A stretch of 22,846 nt of DNA from a virus. The notes under the pieces are model-generated. The model was given only the letters and a program-made list of their open reading frames with translations. It made no database searches and was not told the DNA's origin. The translations under genes were made by a program, and so were the position numbers. The stretch spans positions 1 to 22,846 of IMG/VR virus record IMGVR_UViG_3300020411_000944; one strand, given 5' to 3'. Shown here in pieces: positions 1 to 7,345 of this stretch. How positions within the stretch are numbered: the stretch's first letter is position 1; every line of letters starts with the position of its first letter.

Positions 1-149
1 AGAGCAGCTACGATACCGATCATTGCAAGCTGACCGTTTGTTCTTTCAGCTTGTTCCATGATGAAGTTTTCTTCGTTGTTGTTCATAAGTCTTGGTGGTG
101 TTTCTTTAGCGAAAATGTTTTGTTTACCGTATTCGGTTATTGTTGTCAT
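1..149 (-). CDS. hli: High-light-inducible protein, N-terminal part (runs off the left edge)
   Basis: The 49 visible codons start at ATG 149 and read through the window edge. After a variable N-terminus of about 35 residues comes ERTNGQLAMIGIVAA, the start of the single chlorophyll-binding helix of HLIP/CAB-like proteins (family motif ExxNGRxAMxGF; here Gln replaces the usual Arg). HLIPs sit in the thylakoid membrane, bind chlorophyll and carotenoid and protect photosystem II under excess light; phage copies are thought to keep the infected host's photosynthesis running. The gene lies directly downstream of the scaffold gene, as in P-SSP7-like phages, where hli and psbA sit between scaffold and major capsid genes. 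No Shine-Dalgarno sequence is visible, but a stem-loop (159-205) lies just upstream. The C-terminal half of the helix is outside the window. Confidence 0.88.
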   Translation of the reverse strand, partial: MTTITEYGKQNIFAKETPPRLMNNNEENFIMEQAERTNGQLAMIGIVAA

Positions 150-158
150 TGATTTTAA

Positions 159-205
159 AGATAGGTGAATGGCGAGGATGATCGGTCAGGTCGCCATGTC
201 TATCT
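159..205 (-). other. Intergenic stem-loop between scaffold and hli
   Basis: On the minus strand AGATA pairs with TATCT and ATGGCGA pairs with TCGCCAT around a 15-nt loop, with a small internal loop between the two helices. The structure begins at the stop codon of the scaffold gene and ends about 10 nt before the hli start. In T7, similar intergenic hairpins are RNase III processing sites. There is no long U-tract, so a strong intrinsic terminator is less likely. It may separate or stabilise the hli message. Confidence 0.5.
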
Positions 206-998
206 AAAAATTAATGTCTGATCGTTCTAGTTTAGCCATGATTTCATCACGGTATGCAGGGTCATCATGATATCTTGGGTCTTCCATAGCCTTTACCATT
301 TCAGCTTGGCTATTAAAGACATTTGCCTGAGTCTTAGGTGCTTTACCTGTGACCATCTGACCATCTCTACCAGCTGCATCTGCATACTTAAGAGCTAATG
401 CTTGTACGGCAAAGTAAGCAGCCATTGGGTTGCCTTGCTCCATAATTGCATCGAACATACTTACTTCTTGTTCAGGTATATTCTGTGAAGCCCATCCAAG
501 TAAGTTGTTATAGTTCTCTTGACCTCCAACTAAACCATGTATTTGTTGTACGTCTTGTTGAGTGAAATCTCTACCTGTATCTGAAGAGGATCTAGATTTC
601 ATTTCCATTGCAGCCTTAGCAACTTCAATAGAATCCATCTTAGCTAACTCTTCAAACAAACCTTTATCTATATTATTCTCTGAACTTTGTCTCCACAAAG
701 CTTCTAAAATATTTTCATTTCCCTCGTTTGGACTCTCCTGTTCAGGTTCATTTTTGGATTCTTCATCCTCTGAATCTGGCTCAGATTTTTGGCCCATTTT
801 TCCTTGCAGTTCTAGATATGCTTTCTCTAATTCTTTAGCATTCTCATATTTACCAGCAAGTTTACCCTCTTGTTTTCTGTCTAAATCTTCCCCAATTAAT
901 AGGGAATCCTTCTCCTCATTAGATAAATCATTTACCGATTCTGCGTTATCAGAAGGGTTTGATTCAGTCTCCATTGTGAGTGTTTGTTCTTCGCTCAT
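204..998 (-). CDS. Capsid assembly (scaffolding) protein, T7 gp9-like
   Basis: This 264-residue protein is very acidic and hydrophilic in its first 110 residues (Glu/Asp/Asn/Ser-rich), has predicted helical segments in the middle and ends with an alternating-charge helical tail (about residues 233-260, including EMVKAMEDPRYHDDPAYRDE). That composition, the absence of a globular enzymatic motif and the position immediately after the portal match phage scaffolding proteins such as T7 gp9, which chaperones capsid protein into procapsids and leaves before DNA packaging. Its ATG overlaps the portal stop codon in an ATGA arrangement, which implies translational coupling. The N-terminal portion contains EGKLAGKYENAKELEKAYLELQ, a segment common in podoviral scaffolds. 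Assignment rests on composition, synteny and this motif. Confidence 0.82.
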   Translation of the reverse strand: MSEEQTLTMETESNPSDNAESVNDLSNEEKDSLLIGEDLDRKQEGKLAGKYENAKELEKAYLELQGKMGQKSEPDSEDEESKNEPEQESPNEGNENILEALWRQSSENNIDKGLFEELAKMDSIEVAKAAMEMKSRSSSDTGRDFTQQDVQQIHGLVGGQENYNNLLGWASQNIPEQEVSMFDAIMEQGNPMAAYFAVQALALKYADAAGRDGQMVTGKAPKTQANVFNSQAEMVKAMEDPRYHDDPAYRDEIMAKLERSDINF

Positions 999-2569
999 TC
1001 TGTCTCAGGTGGTGGTGGTTGCATTTGTGCGGCTAGTGCAGGGTTCTTAGAAGGGTCCATTATTGGGGTCTTCATCATTGCAATTTGTTGCTCACCTTGT
1101 TGTTGTTGCATAGCCATCTGTTGTGCTTGCTGTTCTTTACCTTGTATCTCTTGCATGGACTTAACTAAGTTCAATACATCTATACCTTGTGAAGCTGCAA
1201 GTCTCTTTATTACTTCCTCTGGATTAATAAACTGTTGTACTGCCTCTGGTCCCATTGTCTGAGAGATAACTGTTAGGAATTGACCTAAGCTCTCTCTATC
1301 CTGACCACGACCTAGTGCATTAACACCAGCTACGATAGTAGGTTTAACAATATCCTTTGGTAGACGTGGTATCTTTCCAGTCTTTTGGAATTGATTTAAT
1401 ATTCTATTTAAGTATGGTAATAGGAACTCTGTAGTGAGTAGGCTGAATAGCCCTCCCAATTGTTGTTCCAATTCCATCTGTGTGAGGCGTACCTCTTCCG
1501 CTGTAGTTCGTTCACTTTGTCTAACTTGCATAACTAAGAACGCTTCATTAAGACGTTTCTCTAGTTGTTGCATCATCTGGAATGCAGTACCGAAGTCTGC
1601 ACTCTTACCTACCTGTACGACTCCTATGTCATCAGGTCTACCTTGCACGATTGCGCCGTTCCCTGCGTTAGCAAGGGTACTAGGTTTAGTCGTAGAGCTA
1701 GGTGATACGGTGAACACAACTTTAGCAGCAGCTGCTGAACCTTCTACTAAGGCTTGTGACAGTGCTTCTAATGATTTTAAGTCGCCAATAAACTGACCGA
1801 CTCTACCTCTTCCATAATCCTCACCATCCACTGTGTTAAATCTTAATGGAATCCAAGGTGTTACATCAACAGGTGCTTTCCCGTAGGATTTTGGTAATAT
1901 TTTACCATGTACTTCCTGATGCCAAACGTATCTGTTGTTGTCTCGTGTGATGTGGGTGTAGATGTCACACTCGTCAGCTTTATCATCAGATGAATCAACT
2001 ACTGTATCGTACTCTTTTAGTACATCCTCTGGTAGCTGATCAATAATTAATTTCTTAGCAATAGTTTCCTTCGTGACTATTTCAATCACATTGCCGTTAC
2101 CATCTCGTTCTATGACGTAGCGATTCAACGGATATACTTTCAGACCATCCTTACCCATAAAGATAAGTGCATTACCAGCTACTACTAAATGTAGAAGAGC
2201 TTCATGCACTACGACACGATCATTGGAAGCTGCAATAGCCTCCAAGATAGTGCGTTCAATCTTTGCAAAAGATAAGTCTAGTTCTGATCTAACTTGTGGA
2301 CCAAATTCCTGACCAAGTTGACTTTCATCTACCTGTAACTTGAAGAAGCTGGTTTGTACAGGGAGCATTGACTGCATAAGTTTAGCTGCCAATGTCACTG
2401 CACCTTTTGCTCCAACACTCTGCCAAGGTGTAGGGAGATGTCTCATCCCCTTGGTATATTGATCCTTAAGTATTAAATATGGAAGAGTTAATTCCGCTGC
2501 TTGTTCTGCCTCGTCTAGAAACTGGGTACGTTCTCCTGATAAATAATCATACCTAGTTTTTGCCGTCAT
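995..2569 (-). CDS. Portal protein (head-tail connector), T7 gp8-like
   Basis: The 524-residue length is close to T7 gp8 (536). The N-terminus carries the typical features of a T7-group connector: RTQFLDEAEQAAELTLPYL, followed by WQSVGAKGAVTLAAKLMQSM and a segment with PVQTSFFKL. The C-terminus ends in a Gln/Met-rich helical tail (MAMQQQQGEQQIAMMK) and a Pro/Glu tail. The portal forms the dodecameric ring at the unique capsid vertex through which terminase pumps DNA and to which the tail is attached. It starts one base after the upstream DUF4214 protein's stop codon (TAAATG) and overlaps the scaffold start (ATGA), so it is part of a tightly packed structural operon. No anomalies are seen. Confidence 0.93.
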   Translation of the reverse strand: MTAKTRYDYLSGERTQFLDEAEQAAELTLPYLILKDQYTKGMRHLPTPWQSVGAKGAVTLAAKLMQSMLPVQTSFFKLQVDESQLGQEFGPQVRSELDLSFAKIERTILEAIAASNDRVVVHEALLHLVVAGNALIFMGKDGLKVYPLNRYVIERDGNGNVIEIVTKETIAKKLIIDQLPEDVLKEYDTVVDSSDDKADECDIYTHITRDNNRYVWHQEVHGKILPKSYGKAPVDVTPWIPLRFNTVDGEDYGRGRVGQFIGDLKSLEALSQALVEGSAAAAKVVFTVSPSSTTKPSTLANAGNGAIVQGRPDDIGVVQVGKSADFGTAFQMMQQLEKRLNEAFLVMQVRQSERTTAEEVRLTQMELEQQLGGLFSLLTTEFLLPYLNRILNQFQKTGKIPRLPKDIVKPTIVAGVNALGRGQDRESLGQFLTVISQTMGPEAVQQFINPEEVIKRLAASQGIDVLNLVKSMQEIQGKEQQAQQMAMQQQQGEQQIAMMKTPIMDPSKNPALAAQMQPPPPETE

Positions 2570-3541
2570 TTATTTAACCCCAGTTAAAAGTCCAGTCGTT
2601 ACATTATTATCACCTGAACCACCTTGATACTTAAACGCATTCAAAGCATTCATTATATTATTCAAACCAAAGTTAGGTCGTACTCCACCTGGTGCGAATC
2701 CACCATAGCCACCATAGCCATAGCCAGAACCTCCACCGAAGCCACCCAAACCTTGTAAGGCAGCCATGAATTTAATAAACTGATCGAATGAGCTGCCTCC
2801 AGATTCCTCACCCTGCATAAACTTCTTAAATGCCTCAGCATCTTCAAACTGTGTCCACCAACCGTCAGTTGTACCTGGAGCAGGTTGTGTAGTACCTGGA
2901 GGAGTGATAGTACCTGGAGGAGTGTTAGAACCTCCACCACCACCACCACCGGGAAGAACTGGACCCATGCCACCTGGACCTGCACCACCACCTGTTCCTG
3001 GCGTGACTGGTGTGATAGTTACATTATTAATTGGAACGCCAGTAGGAGTATGAGTTGTACCTGGTACAAAGGCACCAGTGTTAGCAGGTGCTGCTGTTCC
3101 ATATGCCAATCCACCACCTACTTGTGGTCCTTGTATTTGTAACTGCTTATAGATACTACCTAATTCATCCCAGTGATCTTCACCATCTTGGTTAAGTGGT
3201 GATGACCAAGTGTTATCCTGTGCAAAGACTGGAGGTGCAGAAACTGCAGTACCAGCTTTCACATCAGCTATGTTTTGTTGATCATAAAGACCTCCACCTG
3301 GAGATACATGTTGATCTAAGTATGCATCACTAGCCTGTGCTCCAGAGTTAGCATCTGCATATGCTTTAGCTATTTTTGCTCTGTTTTTATACTCACTTCC
3401 TGATTGGATGCCTCTAGTAATATCTTCTACAGTTTGTCCTCTTTCCAGTTCACTTACCCAGTAATCCAAACCTTCTTTGGCAGCTTTCCTACCTAAGTGA
3501 GTACCGTAAAGGTCTTGTACTGTGTTTGCGTATGATGTCAT
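2570..3541 (-). CDS. DUF4214-like, glycine-rich putative virion protein
   Basis: Residues 8-53 read LYGTHLGRKAAKEGLDYWV, then a TVEDITRGIQSGSEY segment; this pattern (LYxxxLGRxxxxxGLxYWxxxL...I...I..S.EY) matches DUF4214, a repeat-like module found in surface and phage structural proteins. Downstream the protein becomes low in complexity: a Gly/Pro/Thr-rich linker (about 150-225) with a polyglycine run, then a helical patch (about 228-260), then a Gly/Tyr-rich stretch (GGFGGGSGYGYGGYGG). There is no catalytic motif. It overlaps the upstream gene by ATGA and abuts the portal, corresponding to the T7 6.7-7.7 region that encodes small virion or assembly proteins. A role as a structural or tail-associated protein is an inference from position and composition. 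Confidence 0.7.
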   Translation of the reverse strand: MTSYANTVQDLYGTHLGRKAAKEGLDYWVSELERGQTVEDITRGIQSGSEYKNRAKIAKAYADANSGAQASDAYLDQHVSPGGGLYDQQNIADVKAGTAVSAPPVFAQDNTWSSPLNQDGEDHWDELGSIYKQLQIQGPQVGGGLAYGTAAPANTGAFVPGTTHTPTGVPINNVTITPVTPGTGGGAGPGGMGPVLPGGGGGGGSNTPPGTITPPGTTQPAPGTTDGWWTQFEDAEAFKKFMQGEESGGSSFDQFIKFMAALQGLGGFGGGSGYGYGGYGGFAPGGVRPNFGLNNIMNALNAFKYQGGSGDNNVTTGLLTGVK

Positions 3542-4332
3542 GATCTTATAATTTTTAAGAAATTGTTTTTTGCATCGGGTGTTTTTTGTTGCTGTCGTAT
3601 TATTTTTAAGAAATTATCCTTAGCCTCTGGTGTTTTTTGTTGCTGTCGTATTATTTTTAAGAAATTATTCTTAGCCTCTGGTGTTTTCTGAGTATCATCA
3701 ATGAGTGCATAATAACTACCAGTCTCAGCAGGGTTATACTTCATTGCCGTTTTCAAGTCGAACCCTTCATCTAACTGTCTCTTATATAATTTCTTATAAT
3801 CAGAAACTGTATGACCTTGAGGATTAGTTTTCGCTATCCACTTAAGGTATTCTACAGTATCTTTATCAAGTTTTTGCTGACCTTTTCTATTGCCATAATT
3901 ATATCTAGGATCATTAGGCATTATTTTGTTTGGAGTTTTAAAGGTATGGCTAATCCAATTACCACTAGCCCACTTAGGTATCTTTTTACGAAGCCAACCT
4001 GTTCTTACGGTTGGCATTAAGTCTCCTGGCTTTGCTGACCATTTTTCAAAACCACCGAGCCATTGCTTAGGGTTGATCTTAATAGTTAGACCATCTTTCA
4101 TGTCATTGTAGTCCAAGTTGTTTCGTAAACCAACCTTGAGACGATGCTGTTTAACTTGATCTCTATCACCCCAACCTAAGAATTTTTTCAAACCAGCGAA
4201 GGTAAGTTGACCAGTCTTCGAAAAGCCTCCTGATCCACCACCTTTAGGTTTTCCTTTATTTTTAGCTCTAAATTTTGCCTGAACTCTTTTTCTATTAGCG
4301 TTATGCTTTTTTCTTTTTGACTGCCAGCCCAT
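3538..4332 (-). CDS. Unknown basic protein with C-terminal 17-residue tandem repeats
   Basis: I do not recognise a family. The 264-residue protein begins with a strongly basic tract (KRKKHNANRKRVQAK) and a Gly/Lys linker, suggesting nucleic-acid or capsid-interior contact. The middle is rich in Trp, Lys and Pro (GWLRKKIPKWASGNWISHTF). The C-terminus has three near-identical copies of a unit like QKTPEAKNNFLKIIRQQ. These correspond to a 51-bp DNA repeat at 3551-3690. The gene lies between the nrdB-proximal small ORF and the DUF4214 gene, with a stop codon overlapping the next start (ATGA), so it belongs to the structural operon. It could be a virion protein or a DNA-binding accessory; neither is demonstrated. 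Confidence 0.72.
   Translation of the reverse strand: MGWQSKRKKHNANRKRVQAKFRAKNKGKPKGGGSGGFSKTGQLTFAGLKKFLGWGDRDQVKQHRLKVGLRNNLDYNDMKDGLTIKINPKQWLGGFEKWSAKPGDLMPTVRTGWLRKKIPKWASGNWISHTFKTPNKIMPNDPRYNYGNRKGQQKLDKDTVEYLKWIAKTNPQGHTVSDYKKLYKRQLDEGFDLKTAMKYNPAETGSYYALIDDTQKTPEAKNNFLKIIRQQQKTPEAKDNFLKIIRQQQKTPDAKNNFLKIIRS
3551..3690 (-). repeat. Three tandem copies of a 51-bp in-frame repeat
   Basis: The plus-strand string ATTTTTAAGAAATT starts at 3551, 3602 and 3653, exactly 51 bp apart, and the rest of each unit is nearly identical. The third copy is partial at DNA level. Because 51 is a multiple of three, copy number can change without breaking the frame, so strains may vary in the length of this protein's tail. 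It is coding DNA and has no spacers, so it is not a CRISPR array. Confidence 0.9.
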
Positions 4333-4334
4333 AT

Positions 4335-4520
4335 CTATTCCTCACTGACTCGATCTTTTATCCACTCCACAACAGAGCGTTGGCCTGATCTATACATAAT
4401 TTTTTCCATTGATTCATCAGGGTTAGGTGTAATTGGTGGGTAAATTTCCTCAAGTTCAGCGAGGATTGACTCTAAATTTGGTCCAAGTATGGACTCAAGA
4501 GTATTGGGGTAGGTTGACAT
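4335..4520 (-). CDS. Small acidic protein of unknown function
   Basis: A 61-residue acidic protein starting MSTYPNTLESIL and containing the near-repeat ILGPNLESILAELEEIYPP. It ends in a basic/acidic helix (RSVVEWIKDRVSEE). I chose ATG 4520 rather than a further upstream ATG because the upstream extension lies entirely inside nrdB in another frame and is not protein-like. Even so it overlaps the nrdB end by 26 nt, and its stop lies 2 nt before the next gene's ATG. I recognise no family; the size and location between nrdB and the structural block suggest a small phage-specific accessory protein. Confidence 0.62.
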   Translation of the reverse strand: MSTYPNTLESILGPNLESILAELEEIYPPITPNPDESMEKIMYRSGQRSVVEWIKDRVSEE

Positions 4521-5214
4521 TGCTATGTTCAAAGAAGGCTGGCATTCTTGCTGACTTAGTTTCGGAAAGCTCTGGAGCTTTACCTTCATACATAAGTCGA
4601 TCACTGGTATCCAGCCAGAATTTTTTGCTTAAATATTTATCGCCATAGGTATTCTTACCTAATGGCTCCATGATCCAGTTAATTGTGGCCTTCCTAAGTT
4701 TGTCCAGAGAACTACTGCTGCGTAGACCCATATCAGCACATACGAGAGAGTTAGTGGCAACGTGTATTTGCTCGTCGCGACTGATGTCGGCGCTGACAGT
4801 CCTAAGACCAGCATTGCCGTTAAAACGAAAGAAGGGAAGAAGTACGAAAAATATTGCACGTTCAATTACTAATGCTTTGGTTATCATGTGATCAGGGTGC
4901 GCTTCCCACGCATCCCTTAATAGGAAGGCTTCTTTTTCTGCCTTCTCATCAACGCCTATAGCGTCGGTTATATAGCCAAGAGCGAGGTCATGTTTAACCT
5001 CGTCTTGGACGTTAGATTCTAGGAGTTTCCTCGCAGATTCGGGAACCTCTTTTTTAAGTGATTCTGCAATGAAGTCGCCAACTGGTAACTCCATGTGGCG
5101 TATTGCGAGAGCACGGTAGATGGTTTCCTCTGCTCCCTCTTTAAGTTTACCTTCTGTAGGTCGGACTGGTGTCCATGTTCTCTTTCTATTGAGTAACTTT
5201 TCATATAGGTTCAT
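4495..5214 (-). CDS. nrdB: Ribonucleotide reductase class I small (beta) subunit, lacking the usual radical tyrosine
   Basis: This 239-residue ferritin-like protein has the diiron/dimetal ligand pattern of NrdB: E42 (RHMEL), E72 and H75 (DEVKH), E118 (ERAIFF), E148 and H151 (DEQIH). It generates the oxidised cofactor that starts ribonucleotide reduction in NrdA. In canonical class Ia enzymes a radical Tyr lies seven residues after the E of ExxH; here that position is Leu79, so a tyrosyl radical at the normal site is impossible and a metal-centred or other cofactor is implied. It is shorter than typical NrdB (about 320-375). Start 5214 is preferred over 5229 because its ATG overlaps the nrdA stop as ATGA. 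Earlier literature on P-SSP7 reports that this subunit had been overlooked and its RNR misfiled as class II. Confidence 0.87.
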   Translation of the reverse strand: MNLYEKLLNRKRTWTPVRPTEGKLKEGAEETIYRALAIRHMELPVGDFIAESLKKEVPESARKLLESNVQDEVKHDLALGYITDAIGVDEKAEKEAFLLRDAWEAHPDHMITKALVIERAIFFVLLPFFRFNGNAGLRTVSADISRDEQIHVATNSLVCADMGLRSSSSLDKLRKATINWIMEPLGKNTYGDKYLSKKFWLDTSDRLMYEGKAPELSETKSARMPAFFEHSNVNLPQYS

Positions 5215-6584
5215 TCTTGACAATCGCATTGGGGTTCGTTTTTTAGAATCCCTTGCAAATAATCTTGGACTTCATCTTCATCCAGTGCTGCATATGCACT
5301 TGACTTATCCTGAACGTCACCCATTACTTGCAGTGAATAATAAAGTGAAGTTTGGGGACTATCTAGCCACTCTTCAACGAACTGTTCGTCGTAGGTTACA
5401 ACATCACTCCAAGAGTTGAAGCTGTATCCGTGAAGAAGCCCTGTATGGTTCAACATATACATCAACTGGTCAGCAACCTTCTTATAGGCATCCCAACCAA
5501 CTTCTGAGGCAATCTCTACATCACCATATTCATATGTCTGTACACCAAATGTACCAGAGTCACGATCAACACTCCGAGCTATAGGAGGTGCGATCTCTGG
5601 TGTGCAAGTAAAGCCTTCTCTGTCTTTACTGCGATATGAACAGCTTGCGGTAGGAGCGATAGCAAATGCTCGATCCATATTATATTCTCTGGCAACATCA
5701 GCCGCACTCTGAATGCCTTTATAAAATTCTGCAGCTAATAAACCAGCTGTACCAAGTCCAGGTATGCCATCATTTACTGCTTGTAATGCATCACCAAATT
5801 GTTCATAGGTGATGTTGTTCTGCCTTAGTAGGTTTGCTAATCCAAGGCATCCAAGTCCGACTTGGCGATCCGTTTCGCTGGGGAGATATTCTCCAGAACT
5901 TCCAATGCCTGTTTTGCTATGGAGGTCGCACAAACTTCGCATACCCTCAACAAAACCTTTTGACACGTCGGCGATTGTACAGGCACCGAGATTGACATGC
6001 TGGAGGAGGCAAGTTCCCCGTGATGGCAGGTATACCTCAAGGCATACATTGCCTCTGATTCTTTTTCCATTTTTATCGTACTTAATTTTGTTTAGCCATA
6101 TGTCACCCGACCTGATGCCATATATCAACGCATCACGTGTTACTTGGTCGGCACCATCCCATTTTTCTTGATTAATGTTGACGCATCGTTTAACCCAGGG
6201 AAGTTCAGCACGTGGGGTCGTGATAAATTCAATAATGTCAGGGTGATCCAAGTCGCAATGCAACACGCAAGCACCGTTCTTAAATTTGCCACCCCGTCTG
6301 ATAATTTCATTTAGGGTTGAGTAGATTTTTCCAAACGATACTGGGCCAGAAGCTGTAAGACCTTTTCCGTTTTCACTTCCTTTGGGTCTGAGCTTAGATA
6401 TATGGACAGCAACGCCAGCTCCATATCTGAGAGCGTGGCTGACGAATCTCCAACTTGCTTCGATTCCATTTGGTCCCTCCATTGAGTCTTCTACAACGAA
6501 GACAGTACAACTGACGGGTAGACGTGATTCTGGATCATCTATCCAGTTCTGAACTCTTCCAGTTCTAGATATTAAACTTGTCAT
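5211..6584 (-). CDS. nrdA: Ribonucleotide reductase class I large (alpha) subunit, compact form
   Basis: This 457-residue protein contains the catalytic barrel of NrdA: C26 (PVSCTVF, matching the first redox cysteine), N179-C181-E183 (NVCLE, thiyl-radical site), C202 (NLGACT, second redox cysteine) and a C-terminal CxC pair (C453, C455) for re-reduction. Tyr415-Tyr416 in SLYYS correspond to the adjacent tyrosines of E. coli NrdA (TLYYQ) that relay the radical from NrdB; they mark it as class I rather than B12-dependent class II. It lacks the roughly 200-residue N-terminal region with the ATP cone, so overall allosteric activity control is probably absent. The enzyme converts ribonucleotides to deoxyribonucleotides for phage DNA synthesis. 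Its start overlaps the MazG-like stop (TAATG) and its end overlaps nrdB. Confidence 0.92.
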   Translation of the reverse strand: MTSLISRTGRVQNWIDDPESRLPVSCTVFVVEDSMEGPNGIEASWRFVSHALRYGAGVAVHISKLRPKGSENGKGLTASGPVSFGKIYSTLNEIIRRGGKFKNGACVLHCDLDHPDIIEFITTPRAELPWVKRCVNINQEKWDGADQVTRDALIYGIRSGDIWLNKIKYDKNGKRIRGNVCLEVYLPSRGTCLLQHVNLGACTIADVSKGFVEGMRSLCDLHSKTGIGSSGEYLPSETDRQVGLGCLGLANLLRQNNITYEQFGDALQAVNDGIPGLGTAGLLAAEFYKGIQSAADVAREYNMDRAFAIAPTASCSYRSKDREGFTCTPEIAPPIARSVDRDSGTFGVQTYEYGDVEIASEVGWDAYKKVADQLMYMLNHTGLLHGYSFNSWSDVVTYDEQFVEEWLDSPQTSLYYSLQVMGDVQDKSSAYAALDEDEVQDYLQGILKNEPQCDCQE

Positions 6585-6958
6585 TAGACTAAATCACTTA
6601 ATGTAGGTGGTTTGTAATTTTTGCTCTTTAATACTTTACCGTCTTCCCTGTAGATAGGTTTGCCACCATCACCAAGTTTAGACATATTGCTTTCATGGAC
6701 TCGACGTAGAGCTTCGTCTAAATCCCACCCCATATTTGCTGCGTATTGATAGCAGACATATACGAGATCACTGAGTTCTTTAATAGCCTCCTCATGCAGT
6801 TGTAAGCTCTGTCGAAAGAGCATTCCTTCTGCCTCTAAAAATTCTTTAAACTCTTCAATTATTAAATTCCGCTGCATATTCCGTGAGCTGAGATTCTGTG
6901 AGTTCTTTACGTTGAATGCTGCTCTGAATTCTTTGGCTTGTTCTAAATTCGATTTCAT
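6584..6958 (-). CDS. MazG-like nucleotide pyrophosphohydrolase
   Basis: A 124-residue all-helical protein with the MazG/PRA-PH signature: EEFKEFLEAE (metal-binding EExxE type), then KELSDLVYVCYQYA, and a typical tail VHESNMSKLGDGGKPIYR ending in a Lys/Pro-rich segment. The family hydrolyses nucleoside triphosphates to monophosphates; phage members may limit aberrant nucleotides or influence ppGpp, which is not settled. It sits next to nrdA (stop and start overlap as TAATG), which suggests nucleotide-pool work. I prefer the ATG at 6958 (MKSNLEQAKEF), preceded by a TA so that it reads TAATG; an alternative start at 6994 adds 12 residues not needed by the family. Its first 104 nt overlap the upstream DUF3310 gene. 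Confidence 0.83.
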   Translation of the reverse strand: MKSNLEQAKEFRAAFNVKNSQNLSSRNMQRNLIIEEFKEFLEAEGMLFRQSLQLHEEAIKELSDLVYVCYQYAANMGWDLDEALRRVHESNMSKLGDGGKPIYREDGKVLKSKNYKPPTLSDLV

Positions 6959-7142
6959 TAGATAGGTAATGGATGGCTTTTGATAGGTCTTCAATGTCGT
7001 CGTCTTTATGACCAGCTCGGCAGACGTACTTAATTACATTTCCTAAGTGGAAGTTGAGTTCCTTGTCACGAATAAAATCCCAGACTTGGATGGATCCACG
7101 CCTATAATATTCGGGTCCGTGATCACTGGTGGTTTCGGCCAT
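6855..7142 (-). CDS. DUF3310 family protein (T7 gp1.7-related domain)
   Basis: The 95-residue protein has the full DUF3310 pattern: PEYYRRGSIQVWDFI, then LNFHLGNVIKYVCRAGHK and EDLSKAIHYLSNEIE. The domain occurs in many phages and is part of T7 gp1.7, a nucleotide kinase; the isolated domain as seen here has no proven activity. The neighbourhood (MazG-like enzyme, RNR) supports a nucleotide-metabolism role. The ATG at 7142 is required because the conserved region begins only about 10 residues later. It overlaps the preceding gene by 100 nt and the next by 104 nt in different frames, an unusually long dual-coding arrangement. Confidence 0.85.
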   Translation of the reverse strand: MAETTSDHGPEYYRRGSIQVWDFIRDKELNFHLGNVIKYVCRAGHKDDDIEDLSKAIHYLSNEIEFRTSQRIQSSIQRKELTESQLTEYAAEFNN

Positions 7143-7345
7143 TTCTCAAGTAAATTGGTAAGGCTATTAGATAATACAAAATTTTGCTTTTGTAATGCTA
7201 GGAAGACGGTGTTAACGTCTTCTCTAGGTGTTTCTGGATTCTCTAGGGAATCCTTTATTAATCTTAATTTTAAATCCTGTTCAACTGTTAATTTGGTAAT
7301 CGGGGCTGGGATTCCAGGGTATGGGTTCCATTTTTTCGTCGTCAT
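7043..7345 (-). CDS. Unknown protein between exonuclease and DUF3310 genes
   Basis: A 100-residue product starting MTTKKWNPYPGIPAP. It contains a hydrophilic helical section (VEQDLKLRLIKDSLENPE) and ends with a Pro-rich tail. I do not recognise it. It is supported because it is the only reading frame covering 7143-7280 on the coding strand and the surrounding genes leave no untranslated gaps. It overlaps the exonuclease by 65 nt and the DUF3310 gene by 100 nt. ATG 7345 (three codons inside the longest open frame) is the likelier start because it begins with a Met-Thr-Thr typical of short phage proteins, but this is not certain. Confidence 0.62.
   Translation of the reverse strand: MTTKKWNPYPGIPAPITKLTVEQDLKLRLIKDSLENPETPREDVNTVFLALQKQNFVLSNSLTNLLEKWPKPPVITDPNIIGVDPSKSGILFVTRNSTST

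Noticed and set aside
562-1050. Plus-strand open frame opposite scaffold and portal genes
   Set aside because: It is antisense to well-supported genes, rich in Ser/Phe as expected from reversed codons, and no other plus-strand gene exists in the window.
2662-2991. Alternative minus-strand frame within the glycine-rich gene
   Set aside because: It is a Val/Leu-rich shadow of the glycine-rich region in another frame.
3551-3690. CRISPR-like repeats
   Set aside because: The units are directly contiguous, without spacers, and lie in frame in a gene.
4521-4604. Upstream extension of the small gene after nrdB
   Set aside because: It lies wholly inside nrdB in another frame and adds residues without protein-like pattern.
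5211-6584. Class II (B12-dependent) ribonucleotide reductase
   Set aside because: The adjacent Tyr pair near the C-terminus and the coupled diiron-type beta subunit gene mark class I.
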